A stretch of 24,874 nt of DNA from Oscillospiraceae bacterium (GCA_012513005.1 JAAZCZ010000012.1:1-24874), one strand, 5' to 3'; shown: positions 1-7,309, counted from the first letter of the stretch. Numbers and translations: made by a program. The notes: generated from the letters alone by a model not told the origin.

Positions 1-270
1 GAAACGCTTTCCACAGCTGTTACATCGATACCTTCGTTTACGCAGGTGTATTGTTGTCAGCTTGCCATACGCACTGATATCTCGCACTTTCTGGTGTCGG
101 TAGTCGTGTACTGTGTCTGTCATCTCTCCGCATACAGGACAGCTGTGTGCCTTTCTTGGAATTTCTACAGAAATATGCTTTCTTTCCGCCTCATTCCAAA
201 TATCTTTAATAATTGTATCTTCCAATTCCAAGAGTTTTGAGGTATTATTTTCACAGAGCATATTGAACAT
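1..270 (-). CDS. ISL3-family transposase, N-terminal part (cut by left edge)
   Basis: The minus strand reads 90 codons without a stop from an ATG at 270 to the window edge. The product has a zinc-ribbon-like pattern: CPVC near residue 48, then a second pair, CNSC, just before the cut end in the run RYRCNSCGKRF. The stretch between them (VHDYRHQKVRDIS, then a basic LRKRRYRC) is typical of the N-terminal zinc finger of ISL3-family transposases, which precedes a helix-turn-helix and a DDE domain; those would lie to the left of the window. AGAAAGG lies just upstream as a ribosome binding site. A second in-frame ATG at 261 is an alternative start. The gene follows the antiporter in the same direction, separated by a hairpin. 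Whether the element is intact cannot be seen. The family call is confident; exact element identity is not possible. Confidence 0.8.
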   Translation of the reverse strand, partial: MFNMLCENNTSKLLELEDTIIKDIWNEAERKHISVEIPRKAHSCPVCGEMTDTVHDYRHQKVRDISAYGKLTTIHLRKRRYRCNSCGKRF

Positions 271-336
271 CCTTTCTGGTTGGGTTTCGTCGCTTTTATC
301 CTAAAGGATTTCTTCTGTATGCTCTACCTTTTTGTC

Positions 337-376
337 AAAAAATGTTGGAGTGCGGTTTTCCCGTACCCCAACATTT
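337..376 (-). terminator. Intrinsic terminator after the antiporter gene (or hairpin of the IS end)
   Basis: Arms AAATGTTGG (340-348) and CCAACATTT (368-376) pair perfectly, with an inner TGCGG/CCGTA extension. On the minus strand the stem runs into six U residues. It lies 13 bases after the antiporter stop codon. The same stretch may belong to the terminal region of the ISL3-type element. Confidence 0.75.
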
Positions 377-388
377 ATTATAGAACCC

Positions 389-1747
389 TTATTTAATCTC
401 CTCGTCAAAGCTCTCGTCTTCATCAGTAGGCTCAGCTACCTTAGATAGCTTCTGCTGCTCTTTATCGGCTTTAATGAGCTCATCTGAAACAATATCGAGG
501 CAAACAGGCAAATCATAGCTGTCAACCAAGGGTGAAGCTTCCAGCTTATCCGCATTGTCGTCTCCCTTAAACACGAGCTTTAAAAGAACGGGGGTAATAA
601 TAGTGCAGCTAATTATCATAATAACTATTGGTCCAAAGAAATCACGGGGAATTAAATTAAGTGCCATGCCCTTTGATGCAACAATAAGGGCAACCTCACC
701 GCGGCAAACCATACCGACACCCGTCTGAAGACTTTGTTTTGTGGTAAAACCCGATAGCTTCGCCCCAAGCCCGCAGCCTAAAATCTTAGATGCAATTGCA
801 ACTATAACAAGCACAAGTGTGAATATAATAAAGTATTCATTCAAATTCGGTATTGTGGCTTTAATGCCGATGTTAGCAAAGAAAACAGGAGTCAGAAGCA
901 AATACGAAAGGGGAGCAAAGCGAGTTTCTATAAACTTTCCCTTGGGCGACATTGCAATAATCATACCTGCAGCAAAAGCGCCAATAACATCAGCAACACC
1001 AAAAATTACCTCGGCAGCCCAAGACATAAATAGGCACAGTGCAAAAGCAGCAATTGGGTATCTTCTTATATTTTGGTCACCCACGTTCTTTTCAATATGC
1101 TTAAAGTAGGCGTGGTGCAAAAAGCCGCAAAGCAGAACAAAGGCAAAAAATAGTACAGGCTTTAAGAGCGTTAGCCCGATATTCACCTTAGCTCCTGCCA
1201 AACCGGAAACGATGGCAAGGCAGACTAAACCTAAAATATCATCTATTATGGCAGCTGTTAAAATAGTGTTACCGACCCTTGTGGAGAGCTTTCCGAGCTC
1301 TCTTAGTGTTTCAACAGTAATGGAAACGGAGGTAGCAGTTAAAACAGTGCCTAAAAACACAGCAGACATAATACTGCTGTGCTCGTTTGCCAAAAAGTGC
1401 ATAACGGCAGCGCCCATAGCTAGTGGCAGCAAAACACCGCAAAGAGCCACTAAAAAGCCCGACTTCCCGCTTGTTTTAATATCTCTGACACTAGTTCCCA
1501 TGCCTGCGCTGAACATAATGATAACAACACCCAGCTCAGCTAATTTGTTTAAAAAGACCGATGGCATGAGGCATATTTTGATGCCGAATATAGCCTCTGT
1601 CACTATTCCCAAAACAGCAGGACCCAAAAGAAATCCGGAGAGCAAAGAGCCTGTCACCTGCGGCAGCTGGGCTTTTCCGAACAAAACGCTAAGCAGCTTA
1701 TTAAATAATAAGACTATTCCGAGTGTAAGAAGAAAGCTGTAATCCAA
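389..1747 (-). CDS. Cation/proton antiporter (CPA2, NapA/KefB-like)
   Basis: A 452-residue polytopic membrane protein with about a dozen hydrophobic segments that exchanges Na+ or K+ for protons. Family marks: a first helix followed by a QLPQVTGSLLSGFLLGP stretch, ELGVVIIMFSAGM near residue 72, and the ion-binding pair D169-D170 in AAIIDDILGL. In CPA2 proteins a double acidic pair is linked to electrogenic Na+/H+ exchange of the NapA type. CRGEVALIVAS in the C-terminal half matches the family's conserved basic-GE segment. The last 60 or so residues are an acidic cytosolic tail. No TrkA-N/RCK domain is present, so this is not a full KefB/KefC. The start is TTG, chosen because GGAGG sits 8 bases upstream and no ATG fits as well. 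A CRP-like site lies at -41.5 of the predicted promoter. Substrate ion not determinable. Confidence 0.88.
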   Translation of the reverse strand: MDYSFLLTLGIVLLFNKLLSVLFGKAQLPQVTGSLLSGFLLGPAVLGIVTEAIFGIKICLMPSVFLNKLAELGVVIIMFSAGMGTSVRDIKTSGKSGFLVALCGVLLPLAMGAAVMHFLANEHSSIMSAVFLGTVLTATSVSITVETLRELGKLSTRVGNTILTAAIIDDILGLVCLAIVSGLAGAKVNIGLTLLKPVLFFAFVLLCGFLHHAYFKHIEKNVGDQNIRRYPIAAFALCLFMSWAAEVIFGVADVIGAFAAGMIIAMSPKGKFIETRFAPLSYLLLTPVFFANIGIKATIPNLNEYFIIFTLVLVIVAIASKILGCGLGAKLSGFTTKQSLQTGVGMVCRGEVALIVASKGMALNLIPRDFFGPIVIMIISCTIITPVLLKLVFKGDDNADKLEASPLVDSYDLPVCLDIVSDELIKADKEQQKLSKVAEPTDEDESFDEEIK

Positions 1748-1809
1748 TTTCTGTTCCTCCGTGAAACATTGCTTACAGGGCTAATCTTACTCCTTTTTGA
1801 AGCAGTATT

Positions 1810-1822
1810 AAAGCATTTTATA
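1810..1822 (-). promoter_or_regulatory. Predicted antiporter promoter (-10 and start site)
   Basis: Minus-strand TATAAA at 1822-1817, giving a start near 1810. The expected -35 position reads CATAAT, which is poor and suggests that the promoter depends on an activator; see the CRP-like site at 1844-1859. Confidence 0.5.
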
Positions 1823-1843
1823 CGGGATTTTCTTAACCAATTA

Positions 1844-1859
1844 TGTGACAGAAATCACA
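1844..1859. promoter_or_regulatory. CRP/FNR-family binding site
   Basis: TGTGACAGAAATCACA is a perfect TGTGA-N6-TCACA palindrome, the consensus core of CRP and of several Firmicute CRP/FNR-family regulators. Its centre is 41.5 bases upstream of the start predicted from the TATAAA at 1822-1817, the standard class II activator position. Confidence 0.6.
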
Positions 1860-1864
1860 ATTAA

Positions 1865-1911
1865 ATTATTAAAAACTGCTGCATCTGAAACAAAATCAAA
1901 TGCAGCAGTTT
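1865..1911 (-). terminator. Intrinsic terminator after the nitrilase-family gene
   Basis: Arms AAACTGCTGCAT (1873-1884) and ATGCAGCAGTTT (1900-1911) form a perfect 12-bp stem. On the minus strand it is followed by TTTTTAATAATTT. It lies 19 bases after the stop of the gene ending at 1931. Confidence 0.85.
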
Positions 1912-1930
1912 ATATATGATAACAGGTTTA

Positions 1931-2746
1931 TTAAATCGTTTTTAAGCAGTAAACGTCATCTCTTCTGGCAGACATTAATGGCAGTTGGCGCCTAATGCTC
2001 CTTAGCATATTAAGATCAATATCGCAGAGCATAATTTCTTCCGATGCCCCGGCTAAAGCAGCAATAGCTCCCCAAGGGTCAGTTACAATAGAATTTGCGT
2101 ATGAGACATACCTGCCGTCTATATTTCGGGCAGGAGCGCAGCCGCAGAAAAAGAGCTGGTTTTCGCAGGCACGGCTTCTAAAAAGCAGCTCCCAGTGTGC
2201 AGGACCCGTAGTCATATTAAAAGCAGCCGGGCAGAATATAATATTCGCGCCCTCAAGCGCCGTCAGCCTTGATAACTCCGGAAATCTTATATCAAAGCAG
2301 ATAATTAGCCCCATCTTGCCAAACTCGGTGTCAAACACAGTAACCTCATTACCTGCAGAAAAGGTGTCAGACTCACAGAATTTCTGACCGCCCTCAACCT
2401 CAATATCAAAGAGATGCATCTTGCGGTGTCTTGCAATCTGCTTGCCGCTTTTATCAAACACAAAAGAGGTATTATAAATTTTATCTCCCTCAGCTTCAGG
2501 CATAGAGCCACCGACTAAATAGATGCTATTTTGCGCCGCCATTTCAGATAAACTCTGCCAAATTAATTCCCCTGCAGGCTCTGCATTTTTAATAAACGCT
2601 TCATTTCTGTACTCACAGCAGAACATCTCAGGCAGTATAGCAATATTAGCTCCTTTATCGGAAGCCTCAGAAACAAGTTCTTTTGCATGATTTAGATTAT
2701 ATATCTTATCCTCGGTGTTTTTCATCTGTATAATTGCAATTTTCAT
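1931..2746 (-). CDS. Nitrilase-superfamily carbon-nitrogen hydrolase (omega-amidase-like)
   Basis: A 271-residue cytosolic amidase of the nitrilase superfamily. The catalytic triad is visible: E40 in AILPEMF, K109 in RKMHLFDI and C150 in IICFDIRFPEL. The IICFDIRFPE motif resembles omega-amidases/NIT2-like enzymes, which hydrolyse dicarboxylate monoamides such as alpha-ketoglutaramate, or deaminated glutathione; the substrate cannot be fixed from sequence. The ATG at 2746 is preferred over a TTG six codons upstream because AGGGG lies 7 bases before it. The gene starts 30 bases after the trxB stop with no terminator between, so the two are probably co-transcribed. A terminator follows. Confidence 0.88.
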   Translation of the reverse strand: MKIAIIQMKNTEDKIYNLNHAKELVSEASDKGANIAILPEMFCCEYRNEAFIKNAEPAGELIWQSLSEMAAQNSIYLVGGSMPEAEGDKIYNTSFVFDKSGKQIARHRKMHLFDIEVEGGQKFCESDTFSAGNEVTVFDTEFGKMGLIICFDIRFPELSRLTALEGANIIFCPAAFNMTTGPAHWELLFRSRACENQLFFCGCAPARNIDGRYVSYANSIVTDPWGAIAALAGASEEIMLCDIDLNMLRSIRRQLPLMSARRDDVYCLKTI

Positions 2747-2776
2747 AGTACAGCCCCTAAACAAGTATTATGTAAA

Positions 2777-3697
2777 CTAATTATTTTGGTTCAAATAATC
2801 GCAGGCAAAGGCAGAAGCCACAGCCCCGTCAGAAACTGCGGTTACAACCTGTTTTATACTCTTAGCTCTGCAATCACCGGCAACAAAAAGCCCGGAAGTC
2901 TTCGTTTTGCAGCTTTCATCGCTGCTAAACCAGCCAATACTATCCGTGTCGGCAAGCTCTGCAAATGCAGTGTTTTGCGGTGCTGAGCCTATTGAAACAA
3001 AGAGCCCGTCAATAGGTAATATTTCCTCACTGCCGTCGGGCATATACTTAACAGTAATAGCATTAAGCTCATCATCTCCATGCAGCTCTGTAACACAGCG
3101 GTCTAATAAAAACTCAATATTAGAAATAGAATCTAAGCTGCGCAGGTTAGCAGCTTCGGCTCTAAACTCACTGCGCCTGTGTATTATGTAAACTTTATTA
3201 CAGATGCCTGCCAGCATTCCGGCTTCCTTAACAGCTGTGTTGCCGCCACCGACAACGGCAACTGTTTTGCCCTTAAAGAAAGCACCGTCACAAAGCGCGC
3301 AGTATGAAACACCGTTTCCGGTAAGCTCCTCCTCACGCTCTAAACAAAGTGACTTGTGGGCAGCACCGGTTGCAAGTATAACTGACTTAGCAAATATTTT
3401 TCCGCTGTCAGTGTCTATTTCAAATTTGCTGTCTTTCTTTTCTACGCCCAAAACACTTGCAAGCTCAAGCTCACAGCCTAAATCTGTCACCTGATCAAGT
3501 AGAGAAGACACAAATTCCCCTCCGCTCACAGCCTTTATGCCGGGGTAGTTTTCCAGCCTCGGAGTGACAGCTATCTGACCGCCGAAGTTATTTTTTTCAA
3601 TCAGAACAACGCTTTTTTCTGCCCTGAGTGAGTTTAGCGCAGCGGATAAGCCTGCCGGACCTCCGCCGACTATTGCAATGTCATAACACTTTTCCAT
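2777..3697 (-). CDS. trxB: Thioredoxin reductase-like flavoprotein
   Basis: A 306-residue FAD/NAD(P)H-dependent disulfide reductase of the usual low-molecular-weight thioredoxin reductase length. FAD-binding GGGPAG at 11-16, redox-active dithiol CALC (C133, C136) followed by DG, nucleotide-binding GGGNTA at 150-155 (classical TrxB has GGGDSA), HRR at 173-175 (fits NADPH preference), and the C-terminal FAD motif GLFVAGDC. AGGAG sits 6 bases upstream of ATG; a perfect TATAAT at 3722-3717 suggests its own promoter, although no good -35 is seen because that area is the preceding terminator. No thioredoxin gene is in the window; the nearest candidate partner is the glutaredoxin-like domain fused to NrdD upstream. 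Ferredoxin- or NADH-dependent variants of the family cannot be excluded. Confidence 0.88.
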   Translation of the reverse strand: MEKCYDIAIVGGGPAGLSAALNSLRAEKSVVLIEKNNFGGQIAVTPRLENYPGIKAVSGGEFVSSLLDQVTDLGCELELASVLGVEKKDSKFEIDTDSGKIFAKSVILATGAAHKSLCLEREEELTGNGVSYCALCDGAFFKGKTVAVVGGGNTAVKEAGMLAGICNKVYIIHRRSEFRAEAANLRSLDSISNIEFLLDRCVTELHGDDELNAITVKYMPDGSEEILPIDGLFVSIGSAPQNTAFAELADTDSIGWFSSDESCKTKTSGLFVAGDCRAKSIKQVVTAVSDGAVASAFACDYLNQNN

Positions 3698-3726
3698 CTT
3701 ATTCTCCTAATCATTTATTATACCCG

Positions 3727-3752
3727 AAAAAAGGGCGCAAAAGCGCCCTTTT
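3727..3752 (-). terminator. Intrinsic terminator after the alkyltransferase gene
   Basis: Arms AAAAGGGCGC (3729-3738) and GCGCCCTTTT (3743-3752) with an AAAA loop; on the minus strand the stem ends in six U residues. It ends the nrdG-nrdD-alkyltransferase unit, four bases after its last stop codon, and lies just upstream of the trxB -10. Confidence 0.9.
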
Positions 3753-3756
3753 AGTT

Positions 3757-4059
3757 TTATATTCCGCATGATTTCATGCAAACTCTGCCGTCCGGCAGAA
3801 AGATAACGCCCTCTGATAAAAGCATTTCGCGCTGAACATCAATACCGCCAAAAGCAAAGCCGGGGCTAAGCGACCCGTCTTTAAATACAACTCTGTGGCA
3901 GGGAATTTCACCGGGTCTGGGGTTTCTGTGCAAAGCAAAGCCAACTGCTCTTGCAGCTTTTTTATTGCCTGCCATCTCGGCAACTCTCCCATAGGACATA
4001 ACATGCCCTATGGGAATTGCCTCGGTTATTTCATAAATTCGCCTAGACAGCTCATTCAT
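3757..4059 (-). CDS. Single-domain O6-alkylguanine-DNA alkyltransferase (MGMT family)
   Basis: A 100-residue protein equal to only the C-terminal DNA-binding/active-site domain of Ogt/MGMT. The acceptor cysteine is present: C54 in IPCHRVV. Alkyltransferase-like (ATL) proteins of this size usually carry Trp or another residue there, so this one keeps the residue needed for direct methyl transfer from O6-alkylguanine. The recognition-helix part reads YGRVAEMAG..KAARAVG, with Y23 and the intercalating-Arg position R38 kept. The ATG overlaps the nrdD stop by one base (TAATG), implying translational coupling with the anaerobic reductase. Repair activity without the N-terminal domain is inferred; a lesion-flagging ATL role is possible. 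Confidence 0.85.
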   Translation of the reverse strand: MNELSRRIYEITEAIPIGHVMSYGRVAEMAGNKKAARAVGFALHRNPRPGEIPCHRVVFKDGSLSPGFAFGGIDVQREMLLSEGVIFLPDGRVCMKSCGI

Positions 4060-6464
4060 TACACGGAAACGGAGGACAGATACTGCTTAATCGCCCCGGC
4101 TCCGGAAAACTTTTCAAAGCCCTCGTTATTTTTAATAATCAGAGTAGGTGCCTGCTTAATTCCAAAGCTTCTTGCCATGTCGGCATAGTCCTCTGCGTTA
4201 ATCTTGCGGTACGGCACATTCCCTTTTTCAAGCATGGAAACTGCCAGCTTGCAGTTGGGGCAGGTCGGGGTTGTAAAGAGCATTGGCTCATCGCTCTGCT
4301 CAAATTCTTCTGCATGAAGCTCGGGAGAGATAAGACTCTCGGGCACAAGCTCTTCGCCGCAGCAGGAGGGGTGCTTCTCGGGATTAATGCGGGAGTTTTC
4401 AACGTTATATTCTTTTCTGTCCTTAAATTCCTGAGACTTTCCTGCGTTCCAGTTCTGAACAGGTCTGTAATAACCGGTTATTCTGGAGTAAATCTCTGCC
4501 TTCTCGCCGCACTCGGGGCAGTTAAACTGCTCACCGTTTAGGTAGCCGTGGTTTTTGCAAACAGAGTATGTGGGAGAAATCGTGTAGTAGGGCAGGGTGT
4601 AGTTTTCGGCTATCTTGCGAACAAGCACAGCCGCTGCCTGCCAGTCAGGCAATTTTTCGCCCAAGAATGCGTGGAAAACAGTTCCCGAGGTGTAGAGTGT
4701 CTGCAGGTCTGTCTGAATATCCAAGGCTGCAAATATATCCTCTGTGTAGCCCACGGGCAGGTGAGAGCTGTTTGTGTAATAGGGTGTGCCGCCCGGCTCA
4801 GCTGCTGTTATTATGCTGGGATAGCGGGCAACATCGTGCTTCGCAAGCCTGTAGCTTGTGCTCTCTGCCGGTGTAGCTTCCAGGTTATAAAGGTCGCCGT
4901 AGGACTCCTGATAATCAGAGAGCTTATCACGCATGTGCGTCAAGACCTCTTTTGCAAAGTCTTGGCAGGCTTCCTGTGTCATGTCGGATCTCACCCAAGC
5001 GGCGTTTAGACCGGCTTCGTTCATACCCACCAAACCTATTGTTGAGAAGTGGTTATCGAGTGACTGCAAGTAGCGTTTGGTATAGGGGTAAAGACCCTCA
5101 GCCATGAGCTTATTTATTATCTTGCGCTTGATATGCAAGCTGCGTGCAGATATCTCCATCATCTTGTCAAGACGCTTATAAAAGTCTTCCTTGTCCTTGG
5201 AGAGATAGGCTATGCGGGGCATGTTAATTGTAACAACTCCGATTGAGCCTGTGCTCTCGCCGCTGCCGAAGAAACCGCCGGACTTCTTGCGCAATTCACG
5301 CAGGTCAAGTCTGAGTCTGCAGCACATGCTGCGAACATCGGAGGGCTCCATGTCGCTGTTGATGTAGTTTGAGAAATAGGGTGTGCCGTATTTTGCGGTC
5401 ATCTCAAAGAGCATCTTGTTATTCTCGGTAGGGCTCCAGTCAAAGTCGCGGGTTATGGAGTATGTGGGAATCGGGTACTGGAAGCCTCTGCCGTTTGCGT
5501 CGCCCTCTATCATAATGTCGATAAAGGCCTTGTTAATCATGTCCATCTCAACCTTGCAGTCGCCGTAGGTGAAGTCCTGCTCAACTCCGCCGACAATAGC
5601 CTTCTGGTCTTTTAAATCGGCAGGAACGGTCCAGTCAAGTGTTATGTTGGAAAACGGTGCCTGTGTGCCCCAACGAGAGGGTGTGTTAACACCGTAAACA
5701 AAGGACTGAATGCACTGCTTTACTTCCTTGTATGTCAGGTTGTCAACCTTAACAAAGGGAGCTAAATATGTGTCAAATGAGGAAAATGCCTGTGCGCCCG
5801 CCCACTCGTTTTGCATAATACCGAGGAAGTTTACCATCTGGTTGCAGAGTGTGGAAAGGTGGCTTGCGGGAGAAGAGGTAATCTTGCCGGGAATTCCGCC
5901 CAGACCCTCAACTATGAGCTGCTTTAAGCTCCAACCTGCACAGTAGCCTGTGAGCATGGAGAGGTCGTGAATATGAATATCGGCATTCTTGTGAGCATTT
6001 GCAATCTCGTCATCATATATTTCAGACAGCCAGTAGTTGGCAGTTATTGCACCGGAGTTATTGAGAATAAGTCCGCCCACAGAATAGGTGACAGTGCTGT
6101 TTTCCTTAACACGCCAGTCTGTTACATTGACATATGCATTAACTGTGTCTTTATAGTCTAAGTAAGTAGAGCGCATATTGCGCAGCTTCTCGCGCTGTTT
6201 ACGGTAGAGAATGTATGCCTTGGCAACATTTTCATATCCGCCTCTGGACAAAACAGCCTCAACGCTGTCCTGAATGCCCTCAATCGAGATGGCATCGTCC
6301 TCAATTTTGTGCTGAAAATCAGCAGTTACCTTGAGCGCAAGAAAATCAATAACGCTCTCGTTAAAATCTGTACCTGTAGCTTCAAACGCCTTGGTAATTG
6401 CTTGGCTTATCTTATTAATATTAAAATCAACAAGCTCGCCGTCTCTTTTTCTGACTTTATACAT
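4059..6464 (-). CDS. nrdD: Anaerobic (class III) ribonucleoside-triphosphate reductase with fused C-terminal glutaredoxin domain
   Basis: An 801-residue glycyl-radical enzyme reducing ribonucleotides to deoxyribonucleotides without oxygen. Order: ATP-cone about 1-90 (YKVRKRDGE), ten-stranded barrel with C175 (GYCAGWS) and the MCCRLRLD segment at 380-387 (candidate thiyl cysteines C381/C382), zinc-binding residues C636, H639, C649, C652, and glycyl-radical site RITGYY with G664. Unusually the protein does not end there: after a linker containing CC at 701-702, residues about 727-801 form a glutaredoxin/NrdH-like domain with CPNC (735-738) and the cis-Pro motif QAPTLII (P773). This suggests dithiol rather than formate-driven reduction. 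Start: ATG at 6464 with GGAGGGG 5 bases upstream, preferred over an in-frame start 12 codons earlier inside nrdG. It follows nrdG by 19 bases. Confidence 0.95.
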   Translation of the reverse strand: MYKVRKRDGELVDFNINKISQAITKAFEATGTDFNESVIDFLALKVTADFQHKIEDDAISIEGIQDSVEAVLSRGGYENVAKAYILYRKQREKLRNMRSTYLDYKDTVNAYVNVTDWRVKENSTVTYSVGGLILNNSGAITANYWLSEIYDDEIANAHKNADIHIHDLSMLTGYCAGWSLKQLIVEGLGGIPGKITSSPASHLSTLCNQMVNFLGIMQNEWAGAQAFSSFDTYLAPFVKVDNLTYKEVKQCIQSFVYGVNTPSRWGTQAPFSNITLDWTVPADLKDQKAIVGGVEQDFTYGDCKVEMDMINKAFIDIMIEGDANGRGFQYPIPTYSITRDFDWSPTENNKMLFEMTAKYGTPYFSNYINSDMEPSDVRSMCCRLRLDLRELRKKSGGFFGSGESTGSIGVVTINMPRIAYLSKDKEDFYKRLDKMMEISARSLHIKRKIINKLMAEGLYPYTKRYLQSLDNHFSTIGLVGMNEAGLNAAWVRSDMTQEACQDFAKEVLTHMRDKLSDYQESYGDLYNLEATPAESTSYRLAKHDVARYPSIITAAEPGGTPYYTNSSHLPVGYTEDIFAALDIQTDLQTLYTSGTVFHAFLGEKLPDWQAAAVLVRKIAENYTLPYYTISPTYSVCKNHGYLNGEQFNCPECGEKAEIYSRITGYYRPVQNWNAGKSQEFKDRKEYNVENSRINPEKHPSCCGEELVPESLISPELHAEEFEQSDEPMLFTTPTCPNCKLAVSMLEKGNVPYRKINAEDYADMARSFGIKQAPTLIIKNNEGFEKFSGAGAIKQYLSSVSV

Positions 6465-6483
6465 AGTTTCCCCTCCGGTTTTT

Positions 6484-7179
6484 CTAAACGCCGCGGACAC
6501 TTACATTCGGCACAAAAGGCCTCACTTCGTCCGCAAAAGCATTAATTTCTTCTTTGCTAAGTGCAAACAGCCCGTCTGCACAGATTAAATCCCCTGAATC
6601 ATTAAACGCCTGAATATAATATTCCGGTGCACCCTTTATAAGCTGCGCAATTTTTCGCATGTCATCTCCGGTGTGAAGTCCGCCTACAACAGTAGTTCTA
6701 AACTCAAATTCACAAGGTCCGGTTAGCAGATATCGGATACTCTCTAAAACAGGCTCCGTGTCAAAGCCGGGAACACCGACTGTTCGGGCGTAGTTTTCAG
6801 GCGAATTTTTAATATCCATCGCAACCCTGTCAACAAGACCTGCCTCAACTACACTGCGTAGCCTGTCCGGAAAACTGCCGTTAGTGTCGAGCTTAATCAG
6901 AAACCCTAGTTTCTTAATTTCCTCCATAAGCTTCGGAAGCTCTTTTATAAGCAGCGGCTCACCGCCCGTAATTGCAACTCCGTCGAGCAGATTACGCCGA
7001 CCCTTTAAAAACTCCAAAAACTCATCTTCGCTCATACCCTCGTTTTTCCGCTCCGGCAGAACCAAAGCCGCATTATGACAAAACGGACAGCGCATATTGC
7101 AGCCACTTGTGAAAATAGTACATGCAACCTTGCCGGGGTAGTCAAGTAGTGTTAGTTTTTGAATTCCGCTTATTATCAT
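6484..7179 (-). CDS. nrdG: Anaerobic ribonucleotide reductase activating protein (radical SAM)
   Basis: A 231-residue radical S-adenosylmethionine enzyme that installs the glycyl radical on NrdD. The [4Fe-4S] motif C27-x3-C31-x2-C34 lies in TSGCNMRCPFCHNAAL and the SAM-contacting GGEP is at 72-75. The length is nearer to the longer PflA/NrdG2-type activases than to the approximately 155-residue E. coli NrdG. Its position directly before nrdD in one transcript supports NrdG over another glycyl-radical activase. ATG at 7179 follows AAGGAG. Its transcript starts near 7251 from a promoter overlapped by an NrdR box. Confidence 0.93.
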   Translation of the reverse strand: MIISGIQKLTLLDYPGKVACTIFTSGCNMRCPFCHNAALVLPERKNEGMSEDEFLEFLKGRRNLLDGVAITGGEPLLIKELPKLMEEIKKLGFLIKLDTNGSFPDRLRSVVEAGLVDRVAMDIKNSPENYARTVGVPGFDTEPVLESIRYLLTGPCEFEFRTTVVGGLHTGDDMRKIAQLIKGAPEYYIQAFNDSGDLICADGLFALSKEEINAFADEVRPFVPNVSVRGV

Positions 7180-7210
7180 TGCCGGCTCCTTGCATGTTTA
7201 GATAACTTGA

Positions 7211-7247
7211 GCTCCCTCGCGACCGCACATTTTGCGATTTCGGGAGC
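7211..7247 (-). promoter_or_regulatory. Hairpin at the 5' end of the nrdGD transcript
   Basis: In the minus-strand RNA the arms GCTCCC and GGGAGC (7242-7247 with 7211-7216) pair, continued by TCGC/GCGA (7234-7237 with 7217-7220) across a GAAA bulge. It begins within about 4 bases of the predicted start site and ends 31 bases before the nrdG ATG. It may stabilise the 5' end; no U-run follows, so it is not a terminator. Confidence 0.5.
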
Positions 7248-7253
7248 GTCTAA

Positions 7254-7269
7254 GCACAATATATAGTGT
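7254..7269. promoter_or_regulatory. NrdR box
   Basis: GCACAATATATAGTGT matches the NrdR consensus (ACACWATATATWGTGT) at 15 of 16 positions and covers the -10 of the nrdG promoter. NrdR represses ribonucleotide reductase operons when dATP is plentiful. The usual second box about 31 bases away is not clear: 7285-7300 is only a weak match. Confidence 0.85.
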
Positions 7270-7286
7270 TCAAAGCCAATTGTCAA
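7258..7286 (-). promoter_or_regulatory. nrdG-nrdD promoter
   Basis: Minus strand: perfect -35 TTGACA (7286-7281), 17-base spacer, -10 TATATT (7263-7258), giving a start near 7251. The -10 lies inside the NrdR box, so bound NrdR would block RNA polymerase. Confidence 0.8.
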
Positions 7287-7309
7287 GCAAATTTAGGTAA
7301 TGTTGTTAT

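Noticed and set aside
741..1742. Plus-strand open frames opposite the antiporter gene
   Set aside because: Their products are Ser/Pro/Ala-rich, with no known motif, and they lie wholly inside a clear membrane-protein gene on the other strand.
389..1747. KefB/KefC glutathione-gated K+ efflux protein
   Set aside because: No C-terminal TrkA-N/RCK nucleotide-binding domain; only a short acidic tail follows the membrane part.
4548..5009. Plus-strand 153-codon frame, Cys/Val-rich, opposite nrdD
   Set aside because: Antisense to the conserved barrel and glycyl-radical part of NrdD; no domain or start signal.
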